From positions 1-40,816 of the forward strand of contig CANQSL010000007.1 of assembly GCA_947626515.1 (NCBI GenBank): a DNA stretch of 40,816 bases, given 5' to 3'. Each line of letters starts with the position of its first letter. The stretch's first letter is position 1. A program made the position numbers and the translations under genes. This stretch comes from an uncultured Bacilli bacterium (GTDB lineage Bacteria > Bacillota_I > Bacilli_A > RF39 > UBA660). This document shows positions 1-8,164 of this stretch, in pieces. The notes beneath the pieces are model-generated. The model did not search any database and was not told the DNA's origin. It saw only the letters and a program-made list of their open reading frames with translations.

Positions 1-101
1 AACAGATTTATAAAAAATATGCTATAATTTAATGAGAATAGTGTATAAAATATTGCAAATAAAGTGAAAAGCTTTATATTAAAAATTCTTAAAAAAACAT
101 A

Positions 102-131
102 TAAAAAAATCAAGGATTTTTTAACCTTGAT
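102..131 (-). terminator. Intrinsic terminator of the YjbR/EVE-like gene
   Basis: On the minus strand a 7-bp stem (ATCAAGG with CCTTGAT) is followed by a run of seven T. The stop codon of the gene lies in the loop. Bases 1-101 beyond it hold no gene that I can support; there is a TATAAT at 23-28 on the plus strand, but no gene follows it. Confidence 0.8.
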
Positions 132-1167
132 CTTTATTAATATATTCGCTTAAAGATATTGGCATATATCTAGGACCTCTAATAGCATTTATTCCAAAAT
201 CTTTTAGTTTATTAAATGATAGTAACCCTTTTTCATATCTTGTCATTAACTCTATTTTCATAGCTTTTTTAATTTTTATATTTTCATCATTGTATTCATA
301 AGGTATATTTACATCTATTACTTTAAATTTATACATAATTGATGAATATGGCTCTGCAACATATAAATAAACGATATCATTTATTTTAATATTTGTACTT
401 TGTTTCCAAGTTATTATATTATTTTTTTCTAATGCTTTTTCTATATCAAAAAATTTTGGATTGGCAGGTATTATCCACTCATTATTATTAATTTTATTTA
501 AAACAGTGTATGTGTAACTTTTTTCAATTAAATTCATTATATTTTCATCTAATATAGTATTATTTAGTACAATTGAAATCCAACTTTTCTTATTCATATG
601 ATATGCAGGATAAAAACCATCCTGTTTTAATAATTCTTTCATTTCATTTGGTTCTATTTTTATATTGATTATTTCTACTTCTCCATTATACTTTTTATCT
701 AATTTATTTATATCAAGATTCATTATTATAGCATACCATTTTTTACTATCTTTATTTCTAAAAGTTGCATATCCAGGAAACTTTTCCCATTCAAATTCTG
801 GATAATCTCCATACTTTTCTTCTATTAATGACGCTATCCTATTTGATTGCTCATATATAAAATCTTCTCTAATAAAACAATTATTTCTAATATCCTTTAA
901 TAAATTTTCAAATTCTTCTCTTATTTGATGAGTAAAAGATCCTATATTATTTTCTATACGAAAGTTAGTATATTCTTCTTTAAAAGATAAATCAAAAATT
1001 TTACCTTTAACTATACCTTTATTATTTATTTCAATTTCTATCCTAAAACTATTATTTCTAATATTTTTTGAATATTTATATAAACTGTTTTCTTTTTTAA
1101 ATCCATATTTTAATAATTTATCAAAATCTATTTTTGTTTTTTTAAATATTTCTTCTTCAATAGTCAT
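121..1167 (-). CDS. MmcQ/YjbR-like protein with C-terminal EVE-like domain
   Basis: A 348-residue cytoplasmic protein with no signal peptide or membrane segment. Residues about 125-215 look like the MmcQ/YjbR fold: a KWYAIIMNLD strand, a PNEMKELL helix start and a GFYPAYHMNKKSWISI stretch match that family. The C-terminal 110 residues, starting at NEWIIPANPKFFDIEKA and with IVYLYVAEPYSSIMYKFKV, look like an EVE/PUA-type nucleic-acid-binding domain (inference from pattern). The N-terminal 110 residues are charged and unassigned. YjbR proteins are usually about 120 residues, so this is a multidomain variant. ATG start at 1167 with GAAGAGTAAG just upstream. Function unknown; modified-base or DNA binding is a guess from the EVE-like part. 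Confidence 0.7.
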   Translation of the reverse strand: MTIEEEIFKKTKIDFDKLLKYGFKKENSLYKYSKNIRNNSFRIEIEINNKGIVKGKIFDLSFKEEYTNFRIENNIGSFTHQIREEFENLLKDIRNNCFIREDFIYEQSNRIASLIEEKYGDYPEFEWEKFPGYATFRNKDSKKWYAIIMNLDINKLDKKYNGEVEIINIKIEPNEMKELLKQDGFYPAYHMNKKSWISIVLNNTILDENIMNLIEKSYTYTVLNKINNNEWIIPANPKFFDIEKALEKNNIITWKQSTNIKINDIVYLYVAEPYSSIMYKFKVIDVNIPYEYNDENIKIKKAMKIELMTRYEKGLLSFNKLKDFGINAIRGPRYMPISLSEYINKDQG

Positions 1168-1210
1168 CTTACTCTTCCTATCTAATCAATATAATTTAAA
1201 TTTACGTTTA

Positions 1211-1247
1211 TTATATCAAAAAAAAGTTATTTAGACATAACTTTTTT
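1211..1247 (-). terminator. Intrinsic terminator of the XRE/zinc-ribbon gene
   Basis: On the minus strand AAAAAGTTAT pairs with ATAACTTTTT and is followed by more T residues. The stem overlaps the last codons and the stop of the upstream gene, which is common in this compact genome. Confidence 0.75.
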
Positions 1248-1835
1248 CTGCCAACTTTTTTTATTGCATTTTGGACATTTTAAATATCTAGTAGTTCCAT
1301 AGTGCATTGCAAAATATACTTGTGAATATTTAGGAATATATTTATTGTGACATTTTTTGCATTCATAATATCCTGTCTCTGTTTCTATTTTTAAGGCAAA
1401 TGAAATACCTATTATAAGAATAACAAAAGCTAATATAAATAATACAACTTTAACAATAATATTTTCAACTGCAAAATATAAGGTAAACATCAAAACTAAA
1501 AATGTTATACTTGATAAACATCCTATTACGCATTCATACATCATCATTTTTTTATTTTGTATTTCTTCCTTTTTAGCCATTTCTAATAAATTTTCTTCTG
1601 CTTTTTTATTATAATTTTCCATTTTAATAGCTTCCCCACTTAATAATTCATTTACACTAATTTCAAGTATATTACATAATTCCATCATTATAGATGAATC
1701 TGGCATACCTTTTCCTGTTTCCCACTTTGATATTGCCCTATCAGTAATATTTAATTTTTCAGCTAACTTCTGTTGTGTTAAATTTTTCTTTTTTCTATGC
1801 TCTGCAATAAATTTACCAATTTTTACTTGATCCAT
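1227..1835 (-). CDS. XRE-family regulator with two membrane helices and a C-terminal zinc ribbon
   Basis: A 202-residue protein. Residues 1-65 are a typical Cro/C1 helix-turn-helix (IGKFIAEHRKKKNLTQQKLA then NITDRAISKWETGKGMPD). A charged linker leads to two hydrophobic helices at about 100-120 and 128-148. The tail has two CxxC pairs (ECKKCHNKY and KCPKCNKKSW), a zinc-ribbon signature. The architecture is that of a membrane-tethered one-component regulator; the ligand is unknown. ATG start with AAAGGAGG upstream. The gene stands alone between two terminators, and an imperfect palindrome in its own upstream region suggests autoregulation (inference). Four other HTH proteins in the window share the same family of N-terminal domain (three with the same IGKFIA opening or close to it). 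Confidence 0.85.
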   Translation of the reverse strand: MDQVKIGKFIAEHRKKKNLTQQKLAEKLNITDRAISKWETGKGMPDSSIMMELCNILEISVNELLSGEAIKMENYNKKAEENLLEMAKKEEIQNKKMMMYECVIGCLSSITFLVLMFTLYFAVENIIVKVVLFILAFVILIIGISFALKIETETGYYECKKCHNKYIPKYSQVYFAMHYGTTRYLKCPKCNKKSWQKKVMSK

Positions 1836-1886
1836 AATTTTCCTCCTTTAATATTATTGTAAAATTTTTATTCTAAAAAGAAAACA

Positions 1887-1902
1887 TACTAAACGTTGAG
1901 TA
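1887..1902 (-). promoter_or_regulatory. Probable XRE operator
   Basis: The 16-base imperfect palindrome TACTAAACGTTGAGTA centres on ACGT and lies about 50 bases upstream of the XRE start codon. One half, CGTTGAGTA, resembles the CGTTGGTA half-site upstream of the XRE gene at 24599-26032, whose HTH recognition helix (ITDRAIS-WE) is nearly the same. Binding is inferred. Confidence 0.5.
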
Positions 1903-1923
1903 GTATTTATTTAATCATTTATT

Positions 1924-1956
1924 ATAAAAAAATTATTCACAATAAGTGAACAATTT
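1924..1956 (-). terminator. Intrinsic terminator of the cysS-YugP unit
   Basis: On the minus strand AAATTGTTCAC pairs with GTGAATAATTT (11 bp, one G-U) around a TTATT loop, followed by a T-rich run. Confidence 0.8.
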
Positions 1957-1974
1957 TAATTATTAAAAACTAAA

Positions 1975-2643
1975 TTAATTTCTTCTGTCGTCAGTAAATA
2001 TTAATATTAATCTAAATATTTCTAATGCACTAGAAAGTACTCCAGCTACATATGTTAAAGCTGCTGCAGTTAACATAGTTTTTGATCCTTCATAATCATC
2101 TGATATGCTTAAACTTTTAATTTCATTTAGTGCTCTTTTTGATGCATCAAACTCTACAGGTAAAGTAACTAATTGAAATACTAAACCTAATCCAACTAAT
2201 ATTATACCTAACCATATTAAATTCATTGCACTCATTATAAGCCCTATAACTAAAACAATATAAGCAAATTTAGTTCCTAAACTAACTATTGGAAATATAA
2301 AGCTTCTTATACGCATAAAAATATATCCATCTTTATCCTGAATAGCATGTCCACATTCATGTGCTGCAACTGCAATACTTGCAATACTTGTTCCATGAAA
2401 TATATCACTACTTAATTTAATAGTTTTTCTACCTGGATCATAATGATCTGTTAAATTACCTCCAGTTTCAACAATATACATATCTTTAAGACCGTTCTTA
2501 TCTAATATTTTTCTTGCTACTTCAAACCCCGTAAGTTCTTTATTATTTGATATATTTTTAAATTTTCTATATGTAGAGCTAACATATATTTGTGCTATTA
2601 AAGGAATTATTAATGCTAAAAAATATAATCCAATATTATCCAT
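1975..2643 (-). CDS. YugP-family zinc metallopeptidase (Zn_peptidase_2)
   Basis: A 222-residue membrane protein. An N-terminal helix (about 5-22) is followed by a catalytic segment with AAHECGHAIQ; H95, E96 and H99 form the HExxH-like zinc site, and D/E residues in the following EFDASKRAL stretch (about 164-172) fit the third ligand of the family. Two further helices lie at about 120-155, and another near 195-215. The family is widespread in Bacillota; its substrate is not established. The start ATG overlaps the cysS stop (TAATG), with AGAAGG inside the end of cysS, so translation is likely coupled. Length and motifs are complete. Confidence 0.9.
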   Translation of the reverse strand: MDNIGLYFLALIIPLIAQIYVSSTYRKFKNISNNKELTGFEVARKILDKNGLKDMYIVETGGNLTDHYDPGRKTIKLSSDIFHGTSIASIAVAAHECGHAIQDKDGYIFMRIRSFIFPIVSLGTKFAYIVLVIGLIMSAMNLIWLGIILVGLGLVFQLVTLPVEFDASKRALNEIKSLSISDDYEGSKTMLTAAALTYVAGVLSSALEIFRLILIFTDDRRN

Positions 2644-4043
2644 TATATACCTTCTTTCTTATAAGTAGTACCCTCTCTAGTATCTATTAATATTATACCA
2701 TCTTTTTTTAAATCATCTCTTATTTTATCAGCAAGATTATAATTTTTATTTTTTTTAGCTTCATTTCTTTCTTTTATTTTTTCCATTATATAATCATCTT
2801 TATCATTTAAATTTTCCTCTTGCTTTTTTATTAAATCTAAACTCAATACTTTATCAAAAGATTTTATTAATTCTAATTTCGTATGGTTATTTACTTCATC
2901 ATCTTTTAATAAATCATATATTAAACTTATTGAATTGGCTGTATTTAAATCATTTGAAATATATTCAATAAATTTATTATTATATTCATCAAATAAATTT
3001 TTATCTAAATTACCATTATCTTCAATACTATTTATTTTATTTAATAATTTATTATAAGCATTTTCCTGTTGTTTTAAAATATCATATGAAAATACTAATT
3101 GTTTTCTATAATGACTATTTAAACACATAAATCTAAATGAAAGTGGATTATATCCTTTATCTTTTAATACACTAACTGTCAATATATCTCCTTTAGACTT
3201 ACTCATTTTACCGGATTCATCATTCAAATGTTCATTATGAAACCAATAATTACACCACTTATGTCCTAAATACGCTTCACTTTGTGCTATTTCATTAGTA
3301 TGATGTGGAAATATATTATCTACTCCACCACCATGTATATCTAAATATTCTCCTAGATGTTTTATACTTATTCCAGTACATTCCATATGCCAACCCGGAT
3401 AACCTATACCAAATGGACTATCCCACTTCAATTCTTGATCTTGAAATTTACTTTTTGTAAACCATAATACAAAATCACCGGGATTACGTTTATTTAAATC
3501 TTGTTCTACGTCATTTCTTACACCAATTTTTAATTCATCTATTTTTTGGTTAGTTAATTCATAATAATTTTTACATTTACTAATATCAAAATATACGTTT
3601 CCATTAGAAATATATGCTATATCTTTATTTAATAAATCTTTTATTATTTCAATATAAAAATCTATTAGATTAGTAGCAGGTTCTACTATATTAGGCATTT
3701 TACAATTAAGAGCTTTATAATCTTTAAAAAATGCATCTGTATAAAATGCTGCTATATCCATAACACTTTTATGCTCTTTTATAGCACTTTTAACCATTTT
3801 ATCATCACCAGTATCAGCATCACTTGTCAAATGTCCTACATCAGTTATATTCATTACTCTTTTTACTTCATATCCTAAATATTCTAAAGTCTTTTGTAAT
3901 ATATCATGTCCTATATAACATCTTAAATTACCTATATGAGCATAATGATATACCGTTGGCCCACAAGTATAAAATCCTACATAATTTGGCTTTATACTTT
4001 TAAATTCTTCAACTTTTTTAGTTAATGTATTATATAGTTTCAT
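2643..4043 (-). CDS. cysS: Cysteinyl-tRNA synthetase
   Basis: A 466-residue class I aminoacyl-tRNA synthetase that charges tRNA-Cys. The HIGH-like motif is HIGN at 36-39, and KMSKS is at 279-283. The zinc ligands are C27, C222 (in HMECTG), H247 and E251 (in PHHTNE). The C-terminal helical region (330-460) is intact and of normal length. ATG start with AAAGGAGAAAT upstream, and a clear promoter about 20-50 bases upstream. The short leader has no room for a T-box, so tRNA-dependent control is not visible. It forms an operon with the YugP-type protease. Confidence 0.97.
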   Translation of the reverse strand: MKLYNTLTKKVEEFKSIKPNYVGFYTCGPTVYHYAHIGNLRCYIGHDILQKTLEYLGYEVKRVMNITDVGHLTSDADTGDDKMVKSAIKEHKSVMDIAAFYTDAFFKDYKALNCKMPNIVEPATNLIDFYIEIIKDLLNKDIAYISNGNVYFDISKCKNYYELTNQKIDELKIGVRNDVEQDLNKRNPGDFVLWFTKSKFQDQELKWDSPFGIGYPGWHMECTGISIKHLGEYLDIHGGGVDNIFPHHTNEIAQSEAYLGHKWCNYWFHNEHLNDESGKMSKSKGDILTVSVLKDKGYNPLSFRFMCLNSHYRKQLVFSYDILKQQENAYNKLLNKINSIEDNGNLDKNLFDEYNNKFIEYISNDLNTANSISLIYDLLKDDEVNNHTKLELIKSFDKVLSLDLIKKQEENLNDKDDYIMEKIKERNEAKKNKNYNLADKIRDDLKKDGIILIDTREGTTYKKEGI

Positions 4044-4063
4044 AAATATTTCTCCTTTAATAT

Positions 4064-4092
4064 ATTGTATAAAATATTTTAATTATTTACAA
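4064..4092 (-). promoter_or_regulatory. Promoter of cysS
   Basis: On the minus strand TTGTAA (4092-4087) and TACAAT (4069-4064) are separated by 17 bases, a SigA-type promoter about 20 bases upstream of the cysS start. Confidence 0.7.
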
Positions 4093-4124
4093 TCAGTTTT
4101 CATATTAATTTTATTTTTAATTAC

Positions 4125-4149
4125 ATAAAAAAATTAATTAGCAATTAAT
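4125..4149 (-). terminator. Intrinsic terminator of the DUF2798-like gene
   Basis: ATTAATT and AATTAAT (7 bp) close a three-base loop and are followed on the minus strand by a run of T. It separates the riboswitch-like unit from cysS. Confidence 0.7.
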
Positions 4150-4150
4150 A

Positions 4151-4705
4151 CTAACTAATCTTATAATTATTTTTCTTATATATTAATTTAAACAATTTTC
4201 TTACAAAAGGTTGTATAAAGAATAATTGAGAAAAATACGCAAATGGAAAATTGAAACAAATCAACTTTAGCCAATTAGCAAGCAATGTTAAAATATTAAA
4301 ACCATTATAGTATGGATAATATAGAAATGCTGCAATAAAACTCATTATTGGAACCATTATAGCAACTGTAGCACATATTACAGCTGTTTCAAATTGAACT
4401 GGATCAGTTTTTTTTATGTCAAAATTCTTACAAGCCATTTTAAAAGAAAATGGTTGACCTATCATCATTTCTGCTAAATAAGCAAAACAAAATTCTACTA
4501 GTATTACTGACCATATAGGTAAATAATGACCAAACATATATACTCCACCTAAATTATTTATAGCTTTTAGTACGCTACTAGAACCAGTTAAATTTATTAA
4601 TGTAGTGCCATTTACAACATATAAACTATAAAAAACATATGCATGAACAGTAATAATTACTGTAATCAAAGCAAATATCGCTTTTTCTTTTTTATTCGTT
4701 GGCAT
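4151..4705 (-). CDS. DUF2798-like multi-spanning membrane protein
   Basis: A 184-residue integral membrane protein. Four hydrophobic segments are visible (about residues 8-28, 62-80, 105-128 and 138-160), with an N terminus MPTNKKEKAIFALITVIITVH that resembles DUF2798 proteins. I place the start at the ATG at 4705 because GGAGGTG sits eight bases upstream; an in-frame TTG at 4720 lies inside that ribosome site. No enzymatic motif is seen. It is alone between a promoter with a structured leader and its own terminator, so its expression is probably set by the leader RNA. Transport of the leader's ligand would be a natural guess but is inference. The family assignment is moderate. Confidence 0.65.
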   Translation of the reverse strand: MPTNKKEKAIFALITVIITVHAYVFYSLYVVNGTTLINLTGSSSVLKAINNLGGVYMFGHYLPIWSVILVEFCFAYLAEMMIGQPFSFKMACKNFDIKKTDPVQFETAVICATVAIMVPIMSFIAAFLYYPYYNGFNILTLLANWLKLICFNFPFAYFSQLFFIQPFVRKLFKLIYKKNNYKIS

Positions 4706-4721
4706 AATTTTCACCTCCAAT

Positions 4722-4819
4722 TTTTTGCAATAAAAAACACATATATAATCCTTAGTTCCGTAATCAGATTTACGAGCAGGATTGCTCTACATGTGTCATC
4801 TAATGAATTGCAAATTGCC
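4722..4819 (-). ncRNA. Candidate pseudoknotted leader RNA (riboswitch-like)
   Basis: The leader between the promoter and the DUF2798-like gene folds into a compact three-way arrangement. P1 is ACACAUGUA (4796-4788) with UAUAUGUGU (4745-4737), 9 bp. P2 is GAGC (4787-4784) with GCUC (4777-4774). P3 is GUAA (4773-4770) with UUAC (4763-4760). The P2 loop AAUCCU (4783-4778) is perfectly complementary to AGGAUU (4752-4747) between P3 and P1, giving a pseudoknot. An outer helix can form between UUUGCAAU (4814-4807) and AUUGCAAA (4731-4724). A U6 run follows P1, and the ribosome site starts about ten bases later. I do not recognise it as a named riboswitch class. All pairings are read from the sequence; function is inferred. 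Confidence 0.5.
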
Positions 4820-4825
4820 AAAGAT

Positions 4826-4854
4826 ATTATAACAACTTTTTCTTTATTTAGTAA
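4826..4854 (-). promoter_or_regulatory. Promoter of the leader RNA and DUF2798-like gene
   Basis: Minus-strand TTACTA (4854-4849) and TATAAT (4831-4826) with 17 bases between them. Transcription would begin near 4819, just ahead of the structured leader. Confidence 0.6.
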
Positions 4855-4863
4855 GTAAATATT

Positions 4864-5358
4864 TTATTTACACAATTGGCTTAACTTATTAATAATATAA
4901 TTTTTCGTTTCATCAAAACTCATATCTAATGATAAAGATAATTCATTATATAAATATTTTTCTGCAAGATTAAAATAATTAGTATCTTTTTCACTTAATT
5001 TCTTATTATTTTTAATTCTATTATCATTTCTTAAATATGATGTTTTTATAATTTTTATTAAATCAATATGATTTCCATTATATAAAAGCTCTTTATAAGT
5101 TTTTTCTATATCTCTTTCTTGAATATTTTCTATTATATCTATATTTGGAATATTATTTATTAAATCTTCTGCTTCTTGTTTACTAATTATATTTTTTAAA
5201 AGATCTGTTTCATTATCTATAGGAACATTTATTTTTAATGATTCATCATCTATAGGTACTAAAATATAATAATCTTTTCCATTCATTTTATTATTCTTTA
5301 TATCTTTTATTTTACAAACATCTTTTTTATAAATCACATAATCATTAATCTTATACAT
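4864..5358 (-). CDS. CarD/CdnL-type transcriptional regulator
   Basis: A 164-residue protein. The first 65 residues form a CarD/TRCF RNA-polymerase-interacting domain (YKINDYVIYKKDVCKIKDI, then YYILVPIDDESLKINVPIDN). The remaining helical part carries IPNIDII, a YKELLYNGNHIDLIKIIKT stretch and the KKLSEKDTNYFNLAEKYLY segment typical of the C-terminal DNA-contacting domain. CarD proteins bind the RNA polymerase beta subunit and stabilise open complexes. The gene starts two bases after the stop of the MATE fusion gene with GAGGTAA as ribosome site, so the two are co-transcribed. A weak 7-bp hairpin (GTAAATA/TATTTAC, 4855-4871) follows. Confidence 0.88.
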   Translation of the reverse strand: MYKINDYVIYKKDVCKIKDIKNNKMNGKDYYILVPIDDESLKINVPIDNETDLLKNIISKQEAEDLINNIPNIDIIENIQERDIEKTYKELLYNGNHIDLIKIIKTSYLRNDNRIKNNKKLSEKDTNYFNLAEKYLYNELSLSLDMSFDETKNYIINKLSQLCK

Positions 5359-5360
5359 AA

Positions 5361-7373
5361 TTACCTCGTATATTTATCTTTATGAATAATTATATTTTTA
5401 ATTATTTCTGCTGTTTGTTCTACGCCTAATTTATCAACATTTATAACTAAATCATAATTTTCATAAGAATTCCAAATTTTATTAGTAAAATAATTATAAT
5501 GCTTTGCTCGTTGCTTATTTACTTTATTTATTTCTTTTAAAGCATCTTTTTTATTTAAACCATAATATTTAACTACCCTTTTAATTTTAGAATCGGTATC
5601 TGAATATAAAAATATTCTAATTAAATTTTTTGTGTTTCGCAATATATAATCTGCACATCTTCCAACAATAACACAAGATTCTTTTTTGGCAAGTGATTCT
5701 ATTACTTTAGATTCATTTTCAAACAACTTGTTATCATTAGTATAAAATATATTTGTAAAGCTTTTTTCTTCATTTTCTAAAATATATTTTTTACTGTATC
5801 CATATTCTTTAGCCGTTATATTAATAATTTCTTTATCATAAAATTTTATACCTAATTTTTCAGCAAGTAATTTTCCTACAAAATGCCCACCAGATCCATA
5901 TTCTCTAGAAATAGTTACGATTATTTTATTATTAAGTATTCTATTATTAATATCTTGATTTTCAATTTCTACATCATAATTTTCATTTATTTTTTCTATT
6001 TTACAAAATTCTTTTTTCAATAAAATTATACCTGTAATAAAAGCTAAAGCATCTGCTATTATAGCACTCCACAACATAGTTACAACACTATGGCTTAAAG
6101 ACGCAATTATTATAATTGTTGGTACAAAAAATATAACATCTCTCGCAAGAGCCAATAATGTTGATTTAAAACCTGATCCCATTGATTGCAATAATATAGA
6201 TATTGTTTTAATCAAACAAGTAAGTATAATGCCTCCTAAAAATATATTTAAACAATATTTTGAATATTCTAAATATTCTCTAGAATTACCACTTCCAAAT
6301 ATATTTATAATAAATGTAGGAAAAAACTCAAATAGTATAAATGCAATACACCCTATTATTAAATTTGTTATTAATATATATTTTATAGTTTCTTTAACTC
6401 TTTTAATATTACCTGCTCCCATATTATAACCAATAATAGGCATTCCACCCAATGATATACCAATAACAATAGATACAACTATTCCAAATACTTTCATGCA
6501 TATTCCTATAACAGCAAGAGGTGTTACAACTCCATAAGGTTTTCCAGTACTAGAGATTGTCATATATCCATACTTACCAACTAAATTATTAGCAACTGCT
6601 ATTATAATTACAATTGCAAGTTGTGTAATTAAAGAAGCTAACCCTAAAGAAATTATTTTCTTACAAATTGTTTTATCTAATTTAATTGATTTTTTATTAA
6701 TTTTAAAAGATTTGGACTTTTTTAAATATAAAATACTTATTATGAATGTTAAAATTTGACCTATGATAGTTGCAAGAGCTGCTCCTTTAACATTCATCTT
6801 AAAAACAAATATAAATATAGGATCTAAAATAATATTAGATATTGCTCCAACAACAGTTGCAAACATTGCATATTTTGGACTGCCATCACTCCTTATAGAT
6901 GCATTTAAACCTTGTCCAATAATATAAAATGGCAATCCAAAACAAATAATTCTTAAATAATCTTTAGCATATTGATAACATTCTACCTCATTAGGATTTC
7001 CACCAAAGATACTCAATATTTGTTCATTAAATATAATTCCTATGATAGTTAATACAATAGAAATAAATATAAGAAGTATTAAGCAATTGCCGATTGATTT
7101 ATTCGCTTTTTCCTTATTTTTACTCCCTAATGATAAATTAAATAATGTAGCTGAACCGTCTCCTATCAATAAAGCAAAAGCTAAAGCGATAACAGTAAAT
7201 GGATAAACAATATTAGTTGCAGCATTACCAAAAGCACTAGCTTCACTCCAACCTATAAATATTTGATCCACAATATTATATAAAGCTGCTACAATCATAC
7301 TTATTACACATGGTATTGAAAATTTTTTAATTAATTTAGAAATTTTATCTTCTCCCAAATCAAGATTTTTCAT
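5361..7373 (-). CDS. MATE efflux transporter fused to a cytidylate-kinase-like domain
   Basis: A 670-residue single open frame. Residues 1 to about 450 are a complete 12-helix MATE/MepA-type exporter (DLGEDKISKLIKKFSIP, IVDQIFIGW, GQGLNASIRSDG, MPIIGYNMGAGN). Residues 484-670 match the Cytidylate_kin_2-type domain: ISREYGSGGHFVGKLLAEKL, FYDKEII, VIVGRCADYIL and YYGLNKKDA. A charged linker of about 25 residues follows the last helix, so the kinase-like domain is cytoplasmic. MATE proteins export cationic compounds by Na+ or H+ antiport; the role of the appended domain is unknown. Start ATG with GAGGAGG. A leader terminator precedes the gene, and carD follows it. Confidence 0.9.
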   Translation of the reverse strand: MKNLDLGEDKISKLIKKFSIPCVISMIVAALYNIVDQIFIGWSEASAFGNAATNIVYPFTVIALAFALLIGDGSATLFNLSLGSKNKEKANKSIGNCLILLIFISIVLTIIGIIFNEQILSIFGGNPNEVECYQYAKDYLRIICFGLPFYIIGQGLNASIRSDGSPKYAMFATVVGAISNIILDPIFIFVFKMNVKGAALATIIGQILTFIISILYLKKSKSFKINKKSIKLDKTICKKIISLGLASLITQLAIVIIIAVANNLVGKYGYMTISSTGKPYGVVTPLAVIGICMKVFGIVVSIVIGISLGGMPIIGYNMGAGNIKRVKETIKYILITNLIIGCIAFILFEFFPTFIINIFGSGNSREYLEYSKYCLNIFLGGIILTCLIKTISILLQSMGSGFKSTLLALARDVIFFVPTIIIIASLSHSVVTMLWSAIIADALAFITGIILLKKEFCKIEKINENYDVEIENQDINNRILNNKIIVTISREYGSGGHFVGKLLAEKLGIKFYDKEIINITAKEYGYSKKYILENEEKSFTNIFYTNDNKLFENESKVIESLAKKESCVIVGRCADYILRNTKNLIRIFLYSDTDSKIKRVVKYYGLNKKDALKEINKVNKQRAKHYNYFTNKIWNSYENYDLVINVDKLGVEQTAEIIKNIIIHKDKYTR

Positions 7374-7385
7374 TTATATCCTCCT

Positions 7386-7457
7386 CAATTTTATCATAAA
7401 AATACGTAAGTCCTTTCAATTGGACTTACGCATTTTTGCAACTCATTGATAAAATCG
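7386..7457 (-). promoter_or_regulatory. Leader terminator/attenuator of the MATE fusion gene
   Basis: About 20-90 bases after the predicted start of transcription a 13-bp hairpin (AATGCGTAAGTCC with GGACTTACGTATT, 7434-7401, one G-U) is followed by T5, an intrinsic terminator inside the leader. Around it CGATTTTATCA (7457-7447) pairs with TGATAAAATTG (7396-7386), an 11-bp outer helix that ends directly at the AGGAGG ribosome site. This is the layout of conditional attenuation. Mutually exclusive folds are not obvious by eye, and I cannot match the guanidine-IV (mepA) consensus that controls some MATE genes. Confidence 0.6.
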
Positions 7458-7483
7458 ACTTAAATATTTTTTGTTTCGAATTG

Positions 7484-7512
7484 ATTATAACATAAAATTT
7501 AATTCTTTGTAA
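7484..7512 (-). promoter_or_regulatory. Promoter of the MATE-carD unit
   Basis: Minus-strand TTACAA (7512-7507) and TATAAT (7489-7484) spaced by 17 bases; predicted start near 7477, giving a leader of about 100 bases. Confidence 0.7.
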
Positions 7513-7563
7513 GTTTTAATTAATAAAATATCCCTTCAACACTTATCACTCGTTTTAATATTA

Positions 7564-7587
7564 TTCATATTATCACGATAATATGAA
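7564..7587 (-). terminator. Long hairpin at the end of the XRE gene
   Basis: TTCATATTATC and GATAATATGAA form an 11-bp perfect stem spanning the TGA stop. There is no good T run, so it may be a weak terminator or a 3'-end stabiliser. Confidence 0.5.
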
Positions 7588-8079
7588 TGAAACTGTATTA
7601 CAAACTGTAGCAATAAAAAACATGGTTCCAGTAAATAAATCAGTTTTATCTTTTTTTATTTTATACCTACTAAAAAAAGTTACTCCATTATAAGCACATA
7701 TTAAACTTACTAAAGCATGTAATGACGTATCTTTAAAAAAGGAAATCAAAGTTAGAATTATAAAGAAAATACTCATTCCAATTACTCCATATTTCATAGT
7801 TTTTAAATTAATTAGTTCAGTTAATTTTATAATATTTTCTTCACTCTTTTTTTCTATATCATTGCTTTCTATAAATTCTCCTATAAGAATCTCATTTACA
7901 CTTACTTTCAATATTTCACTAAGTGGTCTTAACAAAGACATATCCATTAAACATAACCCTCTTTCCCATTTGCTAACAGCATTTTTAGTAATACCTAAAC
8001 TTTCTGCAAGTTTTTCTTGAGTTAAATTTTGTTTTTTCCGAGCTTCTGCAATAAATTTTCCAATACGAACTTGATTCAT
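7573..8079 (-). CDS. XRE-family regulator with membrane C terminus
   Basis: A 168-residue protein. HTH at 1-65 (VRIGKFIAEARKKQNLTQEKLA, ITKNAVSKWERGLCLMD), then the linker KKSEENIIKL that also occurs in the XRE proteins at 24599-26032 and, loosely, 1227-1835. Hydrophobic stretches at about 95-115, 120-135 and 148-165 suggest membrane anchoring. I choose ATG at 8079, preceded by AAAGGAG; the longer in-frame TTG at 8094 would place the ribosome site inside the coding region. It follows the two fused ABC exporters on the same strand but has its own promoter region and operator-like palindrome, so it may regulate them or itself (inference). Confidence 0.8.
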   Translation of the reverse strand: MNQVRIGKFIAEARKKQNLTQEKLAESLGITKNAVSKWERGLCLMDMSLLRPLSEILKVSVNEILIGEFIESNDIEKKSEENIIKLTELINLKTMKYGVIGMSIFFIILTLISFFKDTSLHALVSLICAYNGVTFFSRYKIKKDKTDLFTGTMFFIATVCNTVSFILS

Positions 8080-8127
8080 AATTTCTCCTTTCAAAAAAAT
8101 TGTATCAGTTTTTTATAATATTTAAAC

Positions 8128-8140
8128 ATACCTACGGTAT
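8128..8140 (-). promoter_or_regulatory. Palindromic operator candidate upstream of the XRE gene
   Basis: ATACCTACGGTAT is a perfect 5+3+5 palindrome about 50 bases upstream of the XRE start and 25 bases after the end of the fused ABC gene. It differs from the CAACGTTG-type site of the other XRE genes, consistent with this protein's different recognition helix (ITKNAVS versus ITDRAIS). Confidence 0.5.
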
Positions 8141-8164
8141 ACTTATAAAAAACATAAATACAAT

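Noticed and set aside
4044-4092. T-box upstream of cysS
   Set aside because: The promoter lies about 20 bases before the ribosome site, leaving no room for a specifier stem or antiterminator, and no TGGNACC-type T-box sequence is present.
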